From NCBI RefSeq assembly GCF_003073045.1, contig NC_037590.1:37874751-37938750 (forward strand): 64,000 bases of DNA. The letters run 5' to 3'. A model generated the notes under the pieces. That model searched no databases and was not told the origin of the DNA. It was given only the letters and a program-made list of their open reading frames with translations. Made by a program: the position numbers and the translations under genes. This document shows positions 37,801-52,800 of the stretch, one piece after another. Origin of the DNA: Pomacea canaliculata. Its lineage: Eukaryota > Mollusca > Gastropoda > Architaenioglossa > Ampullariidae. Position 1 is the stretch's first letter. Each line of letters opens with the position of its first letter.

Positions 37801-40800
37801 ATTGCAGGTTTAGCACAAATCAGGCTGAATACTCACTCTGAAGTCATAGGGGAAGACAGAACCTACTAGAGCCCCTTGCTGGTTCTGAGCCTGAATAGTG
37901 TAAGCAAGGATGCTGTATCGCAAACTGTGGCCAGCGTCTGGATCTGTGGCATTTACTCTCAACACTGAAGTTCCAACAGGAGTACCTAGGTAAATCAAAG
38001 ACGTGTTATTTCCAACATCCCAATAAGCAGCAGTCCTAAGTAACAAATGGCATCCTAAATCTCTGTGATCAAAGAAGGGTCTTGCAAAAAGAGAAGAAAA
38101 GCAACTACAAAGAAGCTACCAAGTACAAAGGAGGAATTAATCAGGAAGAGAACAAAGACAACTTAAGTGAGGGGCACAGAAGAATGAAATTTCTACCAAT
38201 TACTGAACACTATCATCAAGAAAGATCAACATAAAACTTCAGTCATCAAAGACAGCAAACTAAACTGACGGAATGAATCTGCAATCACCTAGTAATCTTA
38301 CAACTGAGGCCAGACACCAACATCCTCCAAAGAAATCAGACTAGCAAGCTTACAGATTTAGGTCCAACTGGAAGAGTTTGTAAGAGCTATACGTAGTCTG
38401 AAATTACAGAAGATACCTGGCATTGACATCCCATCAAAGCTGTTCCAACAAGGTGAAGAAGAAAGAACAAAGGGCCTTACTGCTAATCAGCTGGTATCGG
38501 TCAAGCGATAAATAATGATAGGTGTTTTTAATTCAGAAAGGTAGAAAAAAATTTAAACTAAAAAGATTATAAATATGAAATATCAAAACTTGTCAAAGGT
38601 TAAAATAAACTATTCTGGACTATTTTAAACTATGGAGACAAAGGCAAGCATGTTAGGATAACCAGTTCAGGTGATTTATTATCGCAAATGAATATGTGAG
38701 GCTTACTCTCATTAACTGTAGCAACATAGAGGGGCTGGACAAAGGTAGGAGGTTTATTGTTGGTATCCAGGACAGTGACAAAGACAGTGGCATTAGCAGA
38801 CCGTTGGGGACTCCCACCATCAGTGGCTATAACCTGGCAACAAAAATCCAATGGTGATGGGAACCTGCTTTTTGTAAAGAAGATGAAAGGTGGCAGACAA
38901 AGAAGGCTCAACATTGCCTTCTACACACCAAGTCATGGTGATGCTTTCAAGCTTGTATCTCAAAAACAGAAAGGTTGCATTTGCTTGGATTTATGGAAAC
39001 AGTATTAACACTAAGCTCAACATGTCATTTAAAAAATATTCACCTCACTAAGCCTTTAATTATCAAAGATACACAATTAATTTTATTATTAAATGATAAA
39101 ACAAAAACAAAATTTAAAAAATGAAAAAATTTTCTGCCTTGATTACCAAAATATTAAAAGAATTACCTGAATTTCATATTTGCTATATTCATCATAATCG
39201 AAGCTCGGGTCATTAGCAACACGCATGACACCTGTTGTACTGTCCACATCAAAATTATCTCGGCTTCCTGATCTTATGCGGTATTTGATTTCACCATTGC
39301 TTCCAGAGTCCTCATCAGTGGCATTTAAGTTAGCCACCACAGTACCTGCGAAAAAAGAACAAATCTCTTATATTTGCATGAAAACTACCTTCTGGTGCTA
39401 AAATAGTATGCAATGAATATAAGAATTAAGGAATTAATATTTTTGTCATAGTTGGAGTTTTACACCATGTCAGCAATTGAGACTATCTCATGGCGACATA
39501 CACTGCATTGTTCTTGGCAGCAGAAAAAATATCAAAACATTATTTATTTGAAACATCTTAAGTAAAGAAACCACTGCGAGAATTTAAAATGCAACATGGA
39601 TAACAAAATGACCAAATAATCTCAGATTTCCATGTTATGAGCATGCCATGGGCATCAACTAAGCTATCCACTATGTGCCAATATTTACAAAAGTTTTACT
39701 AATTTAAAAAAAAATTCTTGCAGAACCAGAAAACCAGAAGGTTTATTTAATTCTTTAATACTTCTCAACATAACTGCTTACAGGGTGTGGTAGTGGGGGA
39801 ACTGGTGTTTTATGCCAATCCACCAAAGCAGCCACCTATGTTAACAGATGCCCCTTGCAGCGAAACAACAGTATGCCTGAGACGAGATCTGAACCCATCA
39901 TAGCCAGTCCTCGATGATTTTATAGCAGGCACTATGTCTGTTGTGCCACCAAACTGCATTGGCCTACTGAGGATGTAAGCGAGGTTAACAACCAAAAACA
40001 TAACCAGTTCTCAAAAAAGATCTGGATGAATTTCTCAGACTCCTGGACGTACCTTTTGTGTGTATATATATATATAAAGATAAGATTTCCTTACCTGGTG
40101 CTACAGTCTCTGCAAGAGTGAAATAGTATACTGTTGGACTGAACTTTGGGGAATGATCATTCTCATCCTGCAGATAAATAAAAGATTTCATGACGTGAAA
40201 AATGACAAACTTTATTATAACTTGGGATGTATGCTCAGTTACTAAGTGAAATCATTAAAAAAGTTATAAGATAAAGTAATAGGTTACAAGATATTGCAAG
40301 TGGTAAATCATAGCAAAAAAAAAAAAAAACCAAACAAACAAACAAAAAACACACAAGCTAGATTAAAAAAAAATGTAACCTTATATCTAAATGACGCCCT
40401 AAGAAACCATGAGTGTATACACCCACAAACAACCATGGACACACACATACACAACTGACATTTCATCTACTGTTGAGCAGTTGAACTTCTGAGGGTAGAA
40501 AAGACTTCAAGTGTCTATTACTTTGCATATGAGAATAGCATAACACTTCCAGAAAAAAAACCTCCTGTGAGGGCATGTTCCAGAAAGCTTTTCTGACAAT
40601 TCGCTACTCACAAAAAGACTATCTGCTTAAAACCAATGACCTTAAAATTGAAACTGAGATTTGACTCATGCAATAATGTTTTAGTCAATTACGTTCATTC
40701 ACAAACAGCAACATTCAAAAGTTTCATGGCTAAAACAATGAAGGACAGCCTCAGTTTGCTGGTCCTGATCCATGAAACTAGCTGATGGTAAAGGAAACAC

Positions 40801-43800
40801 TTATCAAGGAGTCCTTTAGCTAATACATGTGGTTGGATGGTGGTGAAAGCTGATGAGAAGTCAGAAAAAAATAGTTATTCATGGGCATGTGGATTCTCCA
40901 GGTCTTTGAACAAGTATACAGGACTAATAGTTTAGTATCCAACACTTTATTTGGACTGGCATACAAATTGCAAAGGGTCAAGACATTTCTTAGTGGCTTT
41001 TAGAATCAGGGCTTTAATGATTGCCTCCCAATACTTTCATGACCAATGATATTAAGGCCCCTGGTCTAAAGTCTCTGAAATGCTGAGCTGAAGCTTTCTT
41101 TGGTATTGGGACAATGGTAGACAATTTCCAATCCGCAGGGATGGAGAGTTAATCCATAAAGCGGTGAAACAGGTGTTGCAGTATGCCTTCGTCGGTGATC
41201 GGATGTTACCAGTACCAAACTGAGAACCTATTTATTCTTATATTTCACCCTGGCCTGACATGGCATTGTGGACCTCTCACAGTACCAGTTTCTTATCATG
41301 GGCAGAATGCGTGAAAAACCACAGATTTCTTTTTATTCCGCATTGCCTTTAACCTCTTGCTCACCCAAGATTTGTTATTTGAGCCAAGAAGAAGCAAAAA
41401 CTCATTGGAGTAATGAAGCCAGCCTTAAATGAGGATCTGTCCGCCATCCTGTTGGTTAATGCTAACGGACACTAAACATCTGAAATGAATAAAAAGGGCT
41501 AGCAAAGACTGCATGCACAATCATATTCATACAGACAAAGAATCATTAGATTGTTATGTGTTCAAAATGCTGGTGAATGTGTGTGTGTGAGTGGGGGAGA
41601 ATCAGTACATATTAAGAGATGGGAAAAGAAGGCAAGCTCATTGTATATTTCTGTGCATTAGTGTGTAACAGTTGTACATTGAAAACTCACCAAAACAGTA
41701 ACACGGATATAGCAACTTGTTGTTAATGGTGGTTGGCCATTGTCTGATGCTTCAACAGATAAGGTGTAGCTGGAAAATCAAAGGGAGAAAATTAGTTTGA
41801 ACACTTTCTATTCAGGTAACCAAACTTTTTTCAATTAAGCAGAAGCATTTTATCCTGTGGTGATGTATTACAATAATTATTATGCTGCATTAGGTTTTAA
41901 CTAGAAACTTCTTATTGTCCAGAAAGTTGTCTGAAATTTTGTGATAAAGATGACAATCAATGCTGAAGAATAAAAGAGTGAAGATTCACTGTGAATAGAA
42001 ATGGTCCTCATATGGAGCCTGCAGGATAACTATATGCAAGAAAAGCAGCTGATACTTGCTGGGAAAGAAAGGCTCCACAATCAGCAGGCCAAAGCCATCA
42101 CTCAACCTTGTCACTAAGCTATAAAAGATGATCAGACTAAGGTTATGATACTCTGGCCAATGTTGTTGACGGTGACGATATGTTTGTACTAAATGTACAA
42201 GAGGTGGAAAAGAGAAGATGGTGGGAGAAGAGACAGACAGAGTGAGTCTGGGTGTAGTTTGAAGTTAGGTTACTACTTCGTACCCAGACATACACATTTA
42301 TGTGTATGGTTTATTTTGTCATAAAGGGATTTCATACATTAAGTTTTTTTTATTTAATCTTCCATCACTTTTGTGTCTTAATAAAAGGGTTTCCCATCCA
42401 TCAAAATGCAAAAGTCAGACCCTTAGTTAAAACTGTTGGGATGGGCTCTTTAGCTCCCACTCTCACAACAAAAATAGCTGGTGTCTTTTTGTAACATTAG
42501 TAGTTTCATAAAGTAAACTCACTTCTGGCCTGTCTGTAACTGAAGAATACAAATTTAAGCAACTATTTCCATCTTTGTTTATACTTACAAGCCCTTCCCA
42601 TCTGGTGTAGCCTCATAGTCCAAAAGATCCCTCAGTGTAAGGATGCCTGTTACAGGGTCAAGGACAAAGGTATTCGTAGGCGTGTTGCCCGAAACAATTC
42701 TGTATGTGATCGTGGAGTTGGAGTTGCTGAAAGGATGTGGCCTGTAAGAATTAAAAATGATCATACCCATTTGTTGTTATTTAAATACCTTTCTTCAATA
42801 TTTTGTAGCTATAATTACAATAAAGATGACATTTTGATATCATGCATAAAACCTAAAACCATGGCAGAAAAAAAAAAAAACTAAACTTGTCCACCAAGGA
42901 AAAAAGGTAGTACTTACTGGAGCTTTCGGCATACATCTGCATGCATCCTTCATAACTAAATATAACACTTGATTTTTTTTCTTTTACTTTTCATTACACG
43001 CTTTTACTTAACTCATTATATATATATGCATATTTGTTTGTCCAGTGGGAATTTGTAATCTTCCCATCATCCTAGAGGTCTGAAAATTTTATCAGTTACT
43101 CATTTTCAGTGACAATACAATATTAAATCACTTCCAGCAGTTCACAAGTAGCAAAATCCTTTCTTTTTTCCCCAGAAAAGGAAAGTTTCAAGAAATATAA
43201 CTCTTCAGACTTAATTCCACTTTTGCATGTAATAGTTCCTTCCCTTTGACAGCCTGAGATTTCTTTTTTCTGAAAATGTTCTTACAAAGTAGGCTATATT
43301 GAGAATTAAAATAATGGCAAATATAGTAATTATTTAAACATTTAGAATTTAAGTATAGTTCATATTGAATTAAAGAAGGGAATAAATTCACAAAGTAAAA
43401 CGAAAAAAAATCGATCAAAACATTCAAAAATACCATGAAGTTTAAAAAAAAGAAAAATTCTTTTCTCAAAAACAACTTTTATTTGAAATGTACTAAACAG
43501 TAACCAAAAAAAAATTGTCTTCTTAGATCTCAGTATTTCTTTAATACATATAACTTAAATAAAAGTGTGACTGGGCACTCTTTGAATACCCCTCACACTA
43601 TTACATTTTGAAATTCCAACTCGCAATGGCGAAGTGTTGTAAGCAAATGTGCTCCCCCAAACAATACCTACCAGTTGAGGGATGCGTGATAAATAATGCA
43701 TGGCAAGCAAATCTGCACACTGCAATAACGTGCTTATATTCTTTTTTATTATTACTAAGCTGATACTGTTATTTCCATGTCATGGCAGTCATGACTTTAA

Positions 43801-46800
43801 AAATCAAAGAACGCAGAAATCTATGTTGAATACTGCTTTCAAATATATGATACTATAACAATAATTATTTTACTTGTGACAAACCTTTTTGCTCCCCTAA
43901 TTATGTCTAGGCCCACATGCACAAACATGCTCTTTTCCACTCACCTGAACTTGCACTTGTCCTTCAAATACCAAGCTGCTCTCAGACACTCGTGCAGTGT
44001 AAAGACCCTGGGTGAATTGTGGTGCTACATCATTGACATCCTGAACATAGATTGTGACTGGAGCCTGAGCACTTCGAGGTCTGTCTCCTTTATCTGAGGC
44101 ATAAACCTGGAATGAGTACTCCCTTTGCTTCTCGTAGTCCAGCTGCCCAATGAGCCGAAGAATGCCAGTGTCTTGCTCTATATAAAATCTAGTTTTCATC
44201 GTAAATAAAAAAGAATATTTTAATAATTAAGGCTGATACAGTATTTATTTTCTACTGGAAATGAAACATTCACATGTACAGTCAATTTTATCCTGCTGAT
44301 TTATACATCCTAATGTTTGAGGACATTATGAAACAGTTGGTTAGATGGTGTTCATGTATGAATTATGTAAGAACCTTGAATAACTTGAGAAAACCTTATC
44401 AAAAATATTTCATTTCCATTGGAAGAAATGGAAAACAATCCCTGAAGAAGCCAACAGTTTCTTCCCTTATTTATTCATTTATTTACTAGAACGTGATGTT
44501 TTGTGACACTACCCAGTCCACATTACAGGGTGCAAAATAATAGCTGGGAATAAATTTGCTGTTGCAGAGGTGAATCGTATAGAAAAGGTTAACAAAAATA
44601 TACAAATTTGTGACCTACATATCCCTGACATTGTCCTGCAAGCTGTAGACAATTTTTGCATTCTGCCCAGAATCATCATCTGAGGCCTGCAAAATTAAAA
44701 TTTTAAAGTAAATTCCTCTTTTTCAATTTTCTTCTCTTAACTTAAAAAAAGTGAGGCTTAATCCTTACCAGTAACATCCTCTTGAGTACTTGCTCAGCTT
44801 AGCCTCAAGATACACCTCTGTTTACTGATGACTAGTGAACTTAAATATGAAAAGCTTAAGTCTGCTGACTTAAATTTCTTACTTAACTTTAAGACTGCTC
44901 TTCTCAAGGCAAGACTCCTTACTTAGCTGAGTTGGACAACTTGAGTTAAGATTTTTGATTTCTACATTTGAAAAGTGAAAGAAGATGGTAGCAAGACAAC
45001 TATATTTTAGAATGATGTTTAGATGACGTTTGAGGAGAGAACGTATATTTCGTGACGACTTTGATTCTGGCAAGTTGATAGTTGATACTTTGTCTCTGTT
45101 TGACTTGATACAAAAGAACATGGACTTCGAAATGCTGTGAAAGGGTTTTTGAGATTTTATCCTGCAGGGTCCTTCCAGATCATGATCGGCGAAATCTTTG
45201 GAATTGATCAACATTATCAAGGGTCATTGCTTGTGTGTGGTGTTAAATTCCCTGCTTCAGAGGAAGAGACACACCGATTGATTGCTGACTTTTACAATCA
45301 AGTCAATTTTTCAAATGTTATAGGGTGCAGGTGCCTGGACTGCACTAACGTATGAATTATAGCACCAGTGGATGCCTAGTAATGCAAACGCCTAGTACAG
45401 ACTGTACCACTTGACAAAGCACAAATTTTCAGCACAAAGTTAGTGTTGCATGTGGTAAGAGCAAAGTCTAATAAATATCACAGTAACCATAAAAATAACT
45501 GGTGTTTTGGCCTTATGTTTGGCCTTTTATGCTGTTACAGGTCAGTTCCTCACCTGACTAGTGGAATGCTCTGCATGCCAGGTACATGCTAGCTCACTGT
45601 CAGGGGAGAACTTTTTGATAGTTACAGAGCGAGTCTAACCCTTAATCGCCTATGATTATGCCATCTGCTACAGTCAAAGATGAAATACAGTTGCAAGCCC
45701 TGCCAACACAAGCACAGGATACTCTTGTGACGCTGTAGCGATCATTAAACAGCTGGAAGCAGCAGCCATAAAACTGTTTACGAGCAGACAAGAGGGCCCA
45801 TCTGAGGGTATGCTTTGTACTCAAGGGTAGATCAATGGAAAGGTAGCCTACACCTTTATTTTCCTTTAGTTTTAAGTTTTTAAGGCCCTTCTGGAAAGGG
45901 CAAATATGGGTGAATGTTTGACTAGGCCCAGCAAAGATTTTACATGACTGCTACATAAAAGCTCAACCAGACTTAAACAAATTCATCAATGTTTTTTTTT
46001 TTTTTAAGTTAAGGCATTTTAGTGAAGAAGGGAACTCTATGGCCAATGTTATAAAGCGTAGCAGAGTAGCAAATATGATTATGTCATCGGATAAAGCCCC
46101 ACCAAAAAATTCGAAAAAATGTTTAAAGATCAGTATAAAACAATCAGTAAACAAAATTTAACAGAAATCAATGAAATAGCAGGTGCATTATTTTAAGGGA
46201 TTGTCATGACATATTTATCCCTGTTACTATGGCAGTTTTCGGTGCTTAAATGTCTCAAGAGATCAAAATCTGACATTATTAACTGGTTCTTTATCACAAA
46301 CAAGCAAGCAAACTGTAAGACATAATATGATCATGCAGGGATACTTACACGTATATCTACAGCTATGACTGTGAAGTTAACTGCTGTTTCTGGTACATAT
46401 CCAACAAACTGTGATTGATTGAATGCTGGATCGTTGTCGTTGATGTCTGTAAGAGTGACTTTTATCGTGACTAAGCTGGTCTGTGGTCCTGTTGAACCAT
46501 TGTTAAGAACTTCAGTTGCTTTTATCTGTAAAATGTTCACAACTGACATTAATAAAACATCAAAGTTAAAAATGTCATTGTGGCCATCACTCCTAATTCT
46601 TGAATTATATATCATCATAGTCAAATCTTGTTTTCCCGGATAATGAATAAAATCTCAAGTAACACTTGCTAATCCCAAATATCAAAGACCACACCGCTAT
46701 TGGCTGATGCTCAAACCAGTCTCATGAGATCAAAAATTTAGATTGTCATCTTGTGCATCATTTTTCACAGCACAGAAGACAAAACTGTTTTAAATGAAAC

Positions 46801-49800
46801 ATGTTAAACGATTCCAGAATCATATAATTTGAATTGTTAACTGGATAAACTTTCTTGACTTTAAGTCATTTTTTATAATATGTTTCAAAATTTATTTTTC
46901 TTTGTTTATTTAATGAATTAATCTACATCTACAAAATAAAGATGTGTGACTTATAAACAAAGGCAAAACTCAATTTAACATTGAGAAAAAAGTTAACTAT
47001 TGTCCACACAGCATGCAGTCAAGCACTTCAAACGTTGGGCATTCTTACAACAGCAGTTTGAGTTCTGTATGCTGGCACATCGTAATCTCTGTACATATTG
47101 GTCATTATCAGGTAAAAATTGGTAGTTCCTGTGACGACTCCATCTGGTGTTAGAGAAAATGCACCAGAAAATGTCTGGCTCACAATATCCAGTCTAAACC
47201 GTGCATTGCTAGGCTGCAAGTAAGAAGAAATGACTGCTTACAAAATGGGTAGAAAGTTATATTTAAAAAAAAACATTCTTAAATAATAAAGTCAACAAAG
47301 CCAAATGCAACAAATTAAAAAATTATAAATTACCATTTTATCAGTCAAAATATCAATGAAATAAATTTGTTTTAAAATATGTTTAGATAAACGAATACAT
47401 TTCTTTGGAAACTTATTTGAATTCAGAATGTTTAAAAAGTTTTCAAGAATGTCAGGAAGTCCAAGGTTATGCTGCTGATTATTGAAAGATTGGAGAATGC
47501 TAGAATTAGTGGGTAAATCTGAACTGTTATGCTGCATGGAGTACAAAATGTGACGCTCTGTTTACCAGGCGGTTGCAGACTTTAAAGACATTTACTTGAT
47601 GACAGACTTTGCAAGTTAATCTCTAAAAAGATAATAAAAGGATAAATAACCAATATCTCATGCTAACACTATCTTTTTTTTAAATCCTGCATCTTATGTA
47701 TGTGACAAGTTGAGATTATAAATATATACACTTACAAGCTTTCTCCCACATCACTAAAACTGCTATAACACTGAAAGATTATTATACTGCTTTTATTATA
47801 AGGATAATGGGAATTCGAATTACCTTAAACACTTTATCACAAAACCAGATTATTGGTCAAACTACTGTATACCTCGTCTTTATCTGTAACCACCATGACA
47901 AAGTTAGGGATCTGCTCCCTAGCTCTGTCTGTGTTAACCTCTGGAACTTCCACGCTGTATGTGGAGTTATCAAAAACTGGGCCATTGTCATTCAAGTCCC
48001 TGATGATGCAGCTAAAATCTTTAGTTACTGTTGCATTTGTTAGTGTTCCATTGTCAAGTTCTGTTGCCTGAAATAAAATGAAAACACAATAAGCTCAATA
48101 AATAATAATATTTATTTATGTTCACACTAAAAAGTATGACAACCAAATTCTTGCAGTATCAAAACACAAACAAAAACAACAAAAAACAAAAAAGATTCCA
48201 AATGTCACACACTAGCACTGTAATAAGAATTCTTAACCATATTTTCCAGCATTTACCAATCTGCAACCATTCAGTTGGGATCAAAGTACATGCCAACAGT
48301 ATTTTGCAGTTCCAAATCACTTGAAAATTTTGTATACAGTTTTTAAGAAAGTTTTTTATTATCAGTAAACATATGTAATATATAATAATGTATAATAGAC
48401 ATAAAATATGTCATACATTACCCTAGCTGTAAATATATATCCATTAGGCGTTGCCTCTCTGTCTATTGGTGCATTGACCTCAAGTTGTGCAGAATAGATA
48501 CCCTGGTCAAGCAGAACAGGTGGTCTCAGACGGAAAAAGCCTGTTAAAAGAGGAATCAAAAATCTGTCATAAACCAACTGCTGTACTGAAGAATACACAC
48601 ACTGTTCAGGTTTCTAATTCATACGAAGGCTAAAAAACTATCACCAAAAACAGATCACTAAGGTATATATAAGAAACAGCAACACTATGGTTGATTTAAA
48701 ATCAAGACATCTGGAAAGCTACTGAAAAGAACGAAAAAATTACAACCTTGTTCTTGTTCCCCAGAAATCCAATCAGTTCAGAAAACATTTCAGTCTATGT
48801 CCATTCGTCCTTGATGTATAAACAGAGGTTATTCTAGAATTCTGAAGTCTGAGCACGCCTCTACAATGAGTTCATCCAGTAGTTTACATGTTACTCTTTT
48901 TGTTTTCACCCCTTTGCACTTTATACCATCATTCTTGTTCATTAACAAAGGTCATTTCTGCAGCCATTCACACCTAAGGTTTTTCTGGCTGGTCAGCTTT
49001 TTACTTGTGGTCTAGGTCTCTGTCTTTGACACTATCCTCTGGATCCTATTTTCAATTCTACACATTGTGGCAGGAATGCCTGTTAGAACATCTGCAGTGC
49101 GGTGATTTATTCAACAAAGAGGAGCAGAATGATTGGCACTAGAGCTTTCATGACCGGCTGATGGTCTGGCCACAGTCTTTGGTTAACCCTTTAAAAAGGA
49201 TCAGTACAGCATAATTTCTGCAGTGCACTTTGACTCATAAAATAAAGTTTCTGTCTCTCCTACTTCTTGTTGAATACTGCTTTTAAAGACCAACCTGAAC
49301 GCTTTGCTTTTTTTCAGATATCAGTAGATACAGGTGATATAAAACTAACCTGTAAATTTCAGCCTCCATAACCCATCTGTTAATTAATTATCCACTACAA
49401 TTCACACCTTTGATCAATGATCAATGTGTTCTACGTCATGCTAGTGCACCATTCACAAGGCTACCTGCAGTCAACACCAATCAGAGAGAATGAGCGACAG
49501 CTTGGATTATTTGGATGCTAACAGTCTGCATTTCTCATGGTTCTGAAAAATTGCTACTTTAGAATGAGAAATACAGACTGTCGGCGTGCGAATAATTTGC
49601 TGTGTGCACTTAACCAATTTGCTTTCTAACACAAAGTTTGCAGCAGGGTAAGTAGATAACAACTGTTCAGTTTGAAAACTGTCCAATCATTTAAATAGAT
49701 TCTCGATGGTTGTTTCAAACCAGTGCAAAGAATGGAAACAATTATTTTTTTAATTGTTGCACTGTAGGTTCAAATTCATGTCAGCTACATTATTCTTTAG

Positions 49801-52800
49801 GGTGCATGGTCATGTTAGCTCTAAAACTATACCCTCCTCAGTGAAATTTTGTAGGAATCTTGTGAAGCTGCAGCCTAGAATAACCTCTGTGTATACATTC
49901 AAAACATAAGTCAATAAAATGACTTACAGTAGTGTCTTTCAAAAGGTATGAATTTTAGAGATTTAAGTAAAAGCAAAAGGGAATGATGTAACAGTCACTT
50001 TCTTTCTAAAGACACTTGTATGTCAGATATTGTGAAATCTGTTATAATATGGGCCATGTGCAGCATGATTACATACCATGGTACAACAGTGCTGCGTAAG
50101 TAAGTAAACAAAGTTTATATTCATTTCAGCTAACAGTAAAATATACTACCTTGTGGAATCTCAAAAGCAATTGGACGTCGAGCACCTAAATCACCATCTT
50201 GGGCCAATAATGCAAAATTGACAAGAGATCCCTGAATAACAAAAATTATTTATTAAGAAAAAAGGCTGTGTGAGAAAAAAAGGAGAAAACAGAATGTATA
50301 TGTGTGTGTGCATGCATGCATCTAAACATATGCGTATGCAAGACAAAGACAGAGTGATAGAGACTGATACATTTCTTAGTCAGGTTTTTGATAATGATAG
50401 GTGAAGACAGTTACCTGGAAGCAGATGCACTTAAAGATGCTACCACAATGTCTGCATGTTAATGGTCTTAACCATACACAATAAAATCCAAGACCTCACA
50501 TTATATTTAATGCAGCATTGAGAAGATTGGAGTATCAAACTGTTAAGATTAAGCAATCACACAATATAAGATTAAACTGCATAAGGCTTGTGGTTTGAAG
50601 TCAATTCTCACTAAGATTCATCTTGATGTGAAATGTAAGCAACAAGCATCTTACCAATGGCAGTCCTTCATCTATCTGAAAGTTATTGTTCTGATTTTTA
50701 AACACAGGATTTTGATCCTGATAGTCTGACACAATGATCTGGAGACCAACACTGCTTGTCAGGTGAGGGACATCTGTAGTTCCCAGCCCATCCTGGAAAG
50801 AGTAATCAGTAAAATTTTACTTGGATTGTTTTTATTGTTATTAACTATATTTAAATAAGTACTTAAGGTAGATCTCCACAGGATATAATGAGAATGCCTC
50901 TGTTTCAAAACACGGTGGCAGAAAATGCTATTTAGGTAAAAGAACTTGCAAAGGTACCTACCACAGCATAAACAGCCGTCTGGTATTCAGATCTAGTTTC
51001 ATAGTCCAGATTTTTTATCAGCCGTATGGAAAAATTATACTTTCCTTCTGATATTGAGGTGTAGCTGATGCTAAATGTGGAGCACACATCTGTATCCTGC
51101 AAATATAAGCACAAGCATTAAAACAGGTAAAGAGAATAAAAGGAAAGAAGAAGGAAAGGTAGGATAGTAAATAACAGCAGTTGTATTCATTCACATACAA
51201 GGGAGTTTAACAGCCTTTTTAACATAATTATTGTAGACCAACATATATTTCAGTTTGCAGTATGTAATACACTGATGCATTAGCTTGCAAAGAGACAACC
51301 ACCACTTCTCTCACAAGAGATACAGATCAGAAAAAGGCAAATGAACTTTAAAATAGTTACCCTTCTCTATAAAAGCAACCAATCATATCCACACTATCTG
51401 CTGATCCTGACAAAATTTACCTGGAATACTCCTTTCATCTATGGTTTGATCATGGGCTATGTATGGTTGTACACTGCCGCACACTGCCCTGAAGCATGTT
51501 TGTTTTCTAAGTACTAAGATATTTGGGGTGGCTCTAAATGAAACAATGCTATCCAGATAAACTTTCAACCTACGTCCAATACCAGCACAAAATTGGGCAA
51601 TACAGTAATTTAAAAGAGTAGCTTACAAGATGGTGAAAGATAGAGAGGAAGAAAGGTAGGGGAAAGGAAGAGAGTTGCTTGGTCACTGCCATCCCTGCAG
51701 CTTTTAACCCTCTTTCAACAAGAAACTTTCCGATACCATCGCTGAGCATGAGCTGTCAACCCATTATGACAAGTACATGTATTTCACTATTTCTCGGCAC
51801 AAGTGTCATACATAAATAAGCTTGACTCAAATGAAGCACAGATAAAAATCTGACAATAACAGTTGGAAGAGACAGTATAAGTAGTAATCAATGTGGTTAA
51901 AACATGAGTGACAGAGGACAAAATAATTTTTACAAACCTTAGTGCAATTAAATCCCAGGGTAAACAGCTGGGCATTCGCTCCCCTGTCTGCATCCGTGAT
52001 GGTCAATCCCTTAGCAATGACTGTGCCAACAGAGGCTTCCTATGAAAATAATAAAAAAAAACCACTGCTAACACAAAAATATCATCAGTTAAAAAATACA
52101 GGATAATTATAAAATTATTGCATCATTTAAGTAGATAATTCTGAACGGTCCATGAATAATGTTAAAAATACCAAAATGGCTCTTGGCAACAACAAAAAAA
52201 TAAAATAAAATAAATGAAAAAAAGTTCATCACTCCTGATCTATGATCTTTACATTCCCTGGAACTAAACCTGTATGTCTTTTTTTGTAATATAGGCATAC
52301 AATGTTGACAGAATGAAATTGAAACCTTGGAAATTTTTACCTAAATGGGAGCAAGATTATATGCTATAGCCTAACATTCATGATGCTTTATTCTACATAT
52401 ATCAGCGCACTCATTCAACCAAGCACACTATATTCATAAAACACCATGAGCATCCTAACTTCCAGCCAAAGGAAGCATTACATACTTATAAAACAAAACA
52501 ATACCATAATTGCATGTGATGATACATTTACTATCACGTCTAGAAAAATTATATTTTTAAGTCAGTTTTAAAGGCTGAGAAAAGAAATGAAATCTGTGAT
52601 TTATGATTGAAGCAAACTATCAATGTGTCTGCTCCATTTCTGCAACATTCAGCAAGGAATTTGCCAGTGGTCACCTTTAATGAGACTCCTTCTTTTACTT
52701 TAGAGGGGCAGGGAAGGGGGGGGGGAATTGGTGTTTTACGCTGTAGAGGGGCAGGGAAGAAAGATTTGATGAGTAGGAGGGAAAACCACTTAATGATTGT

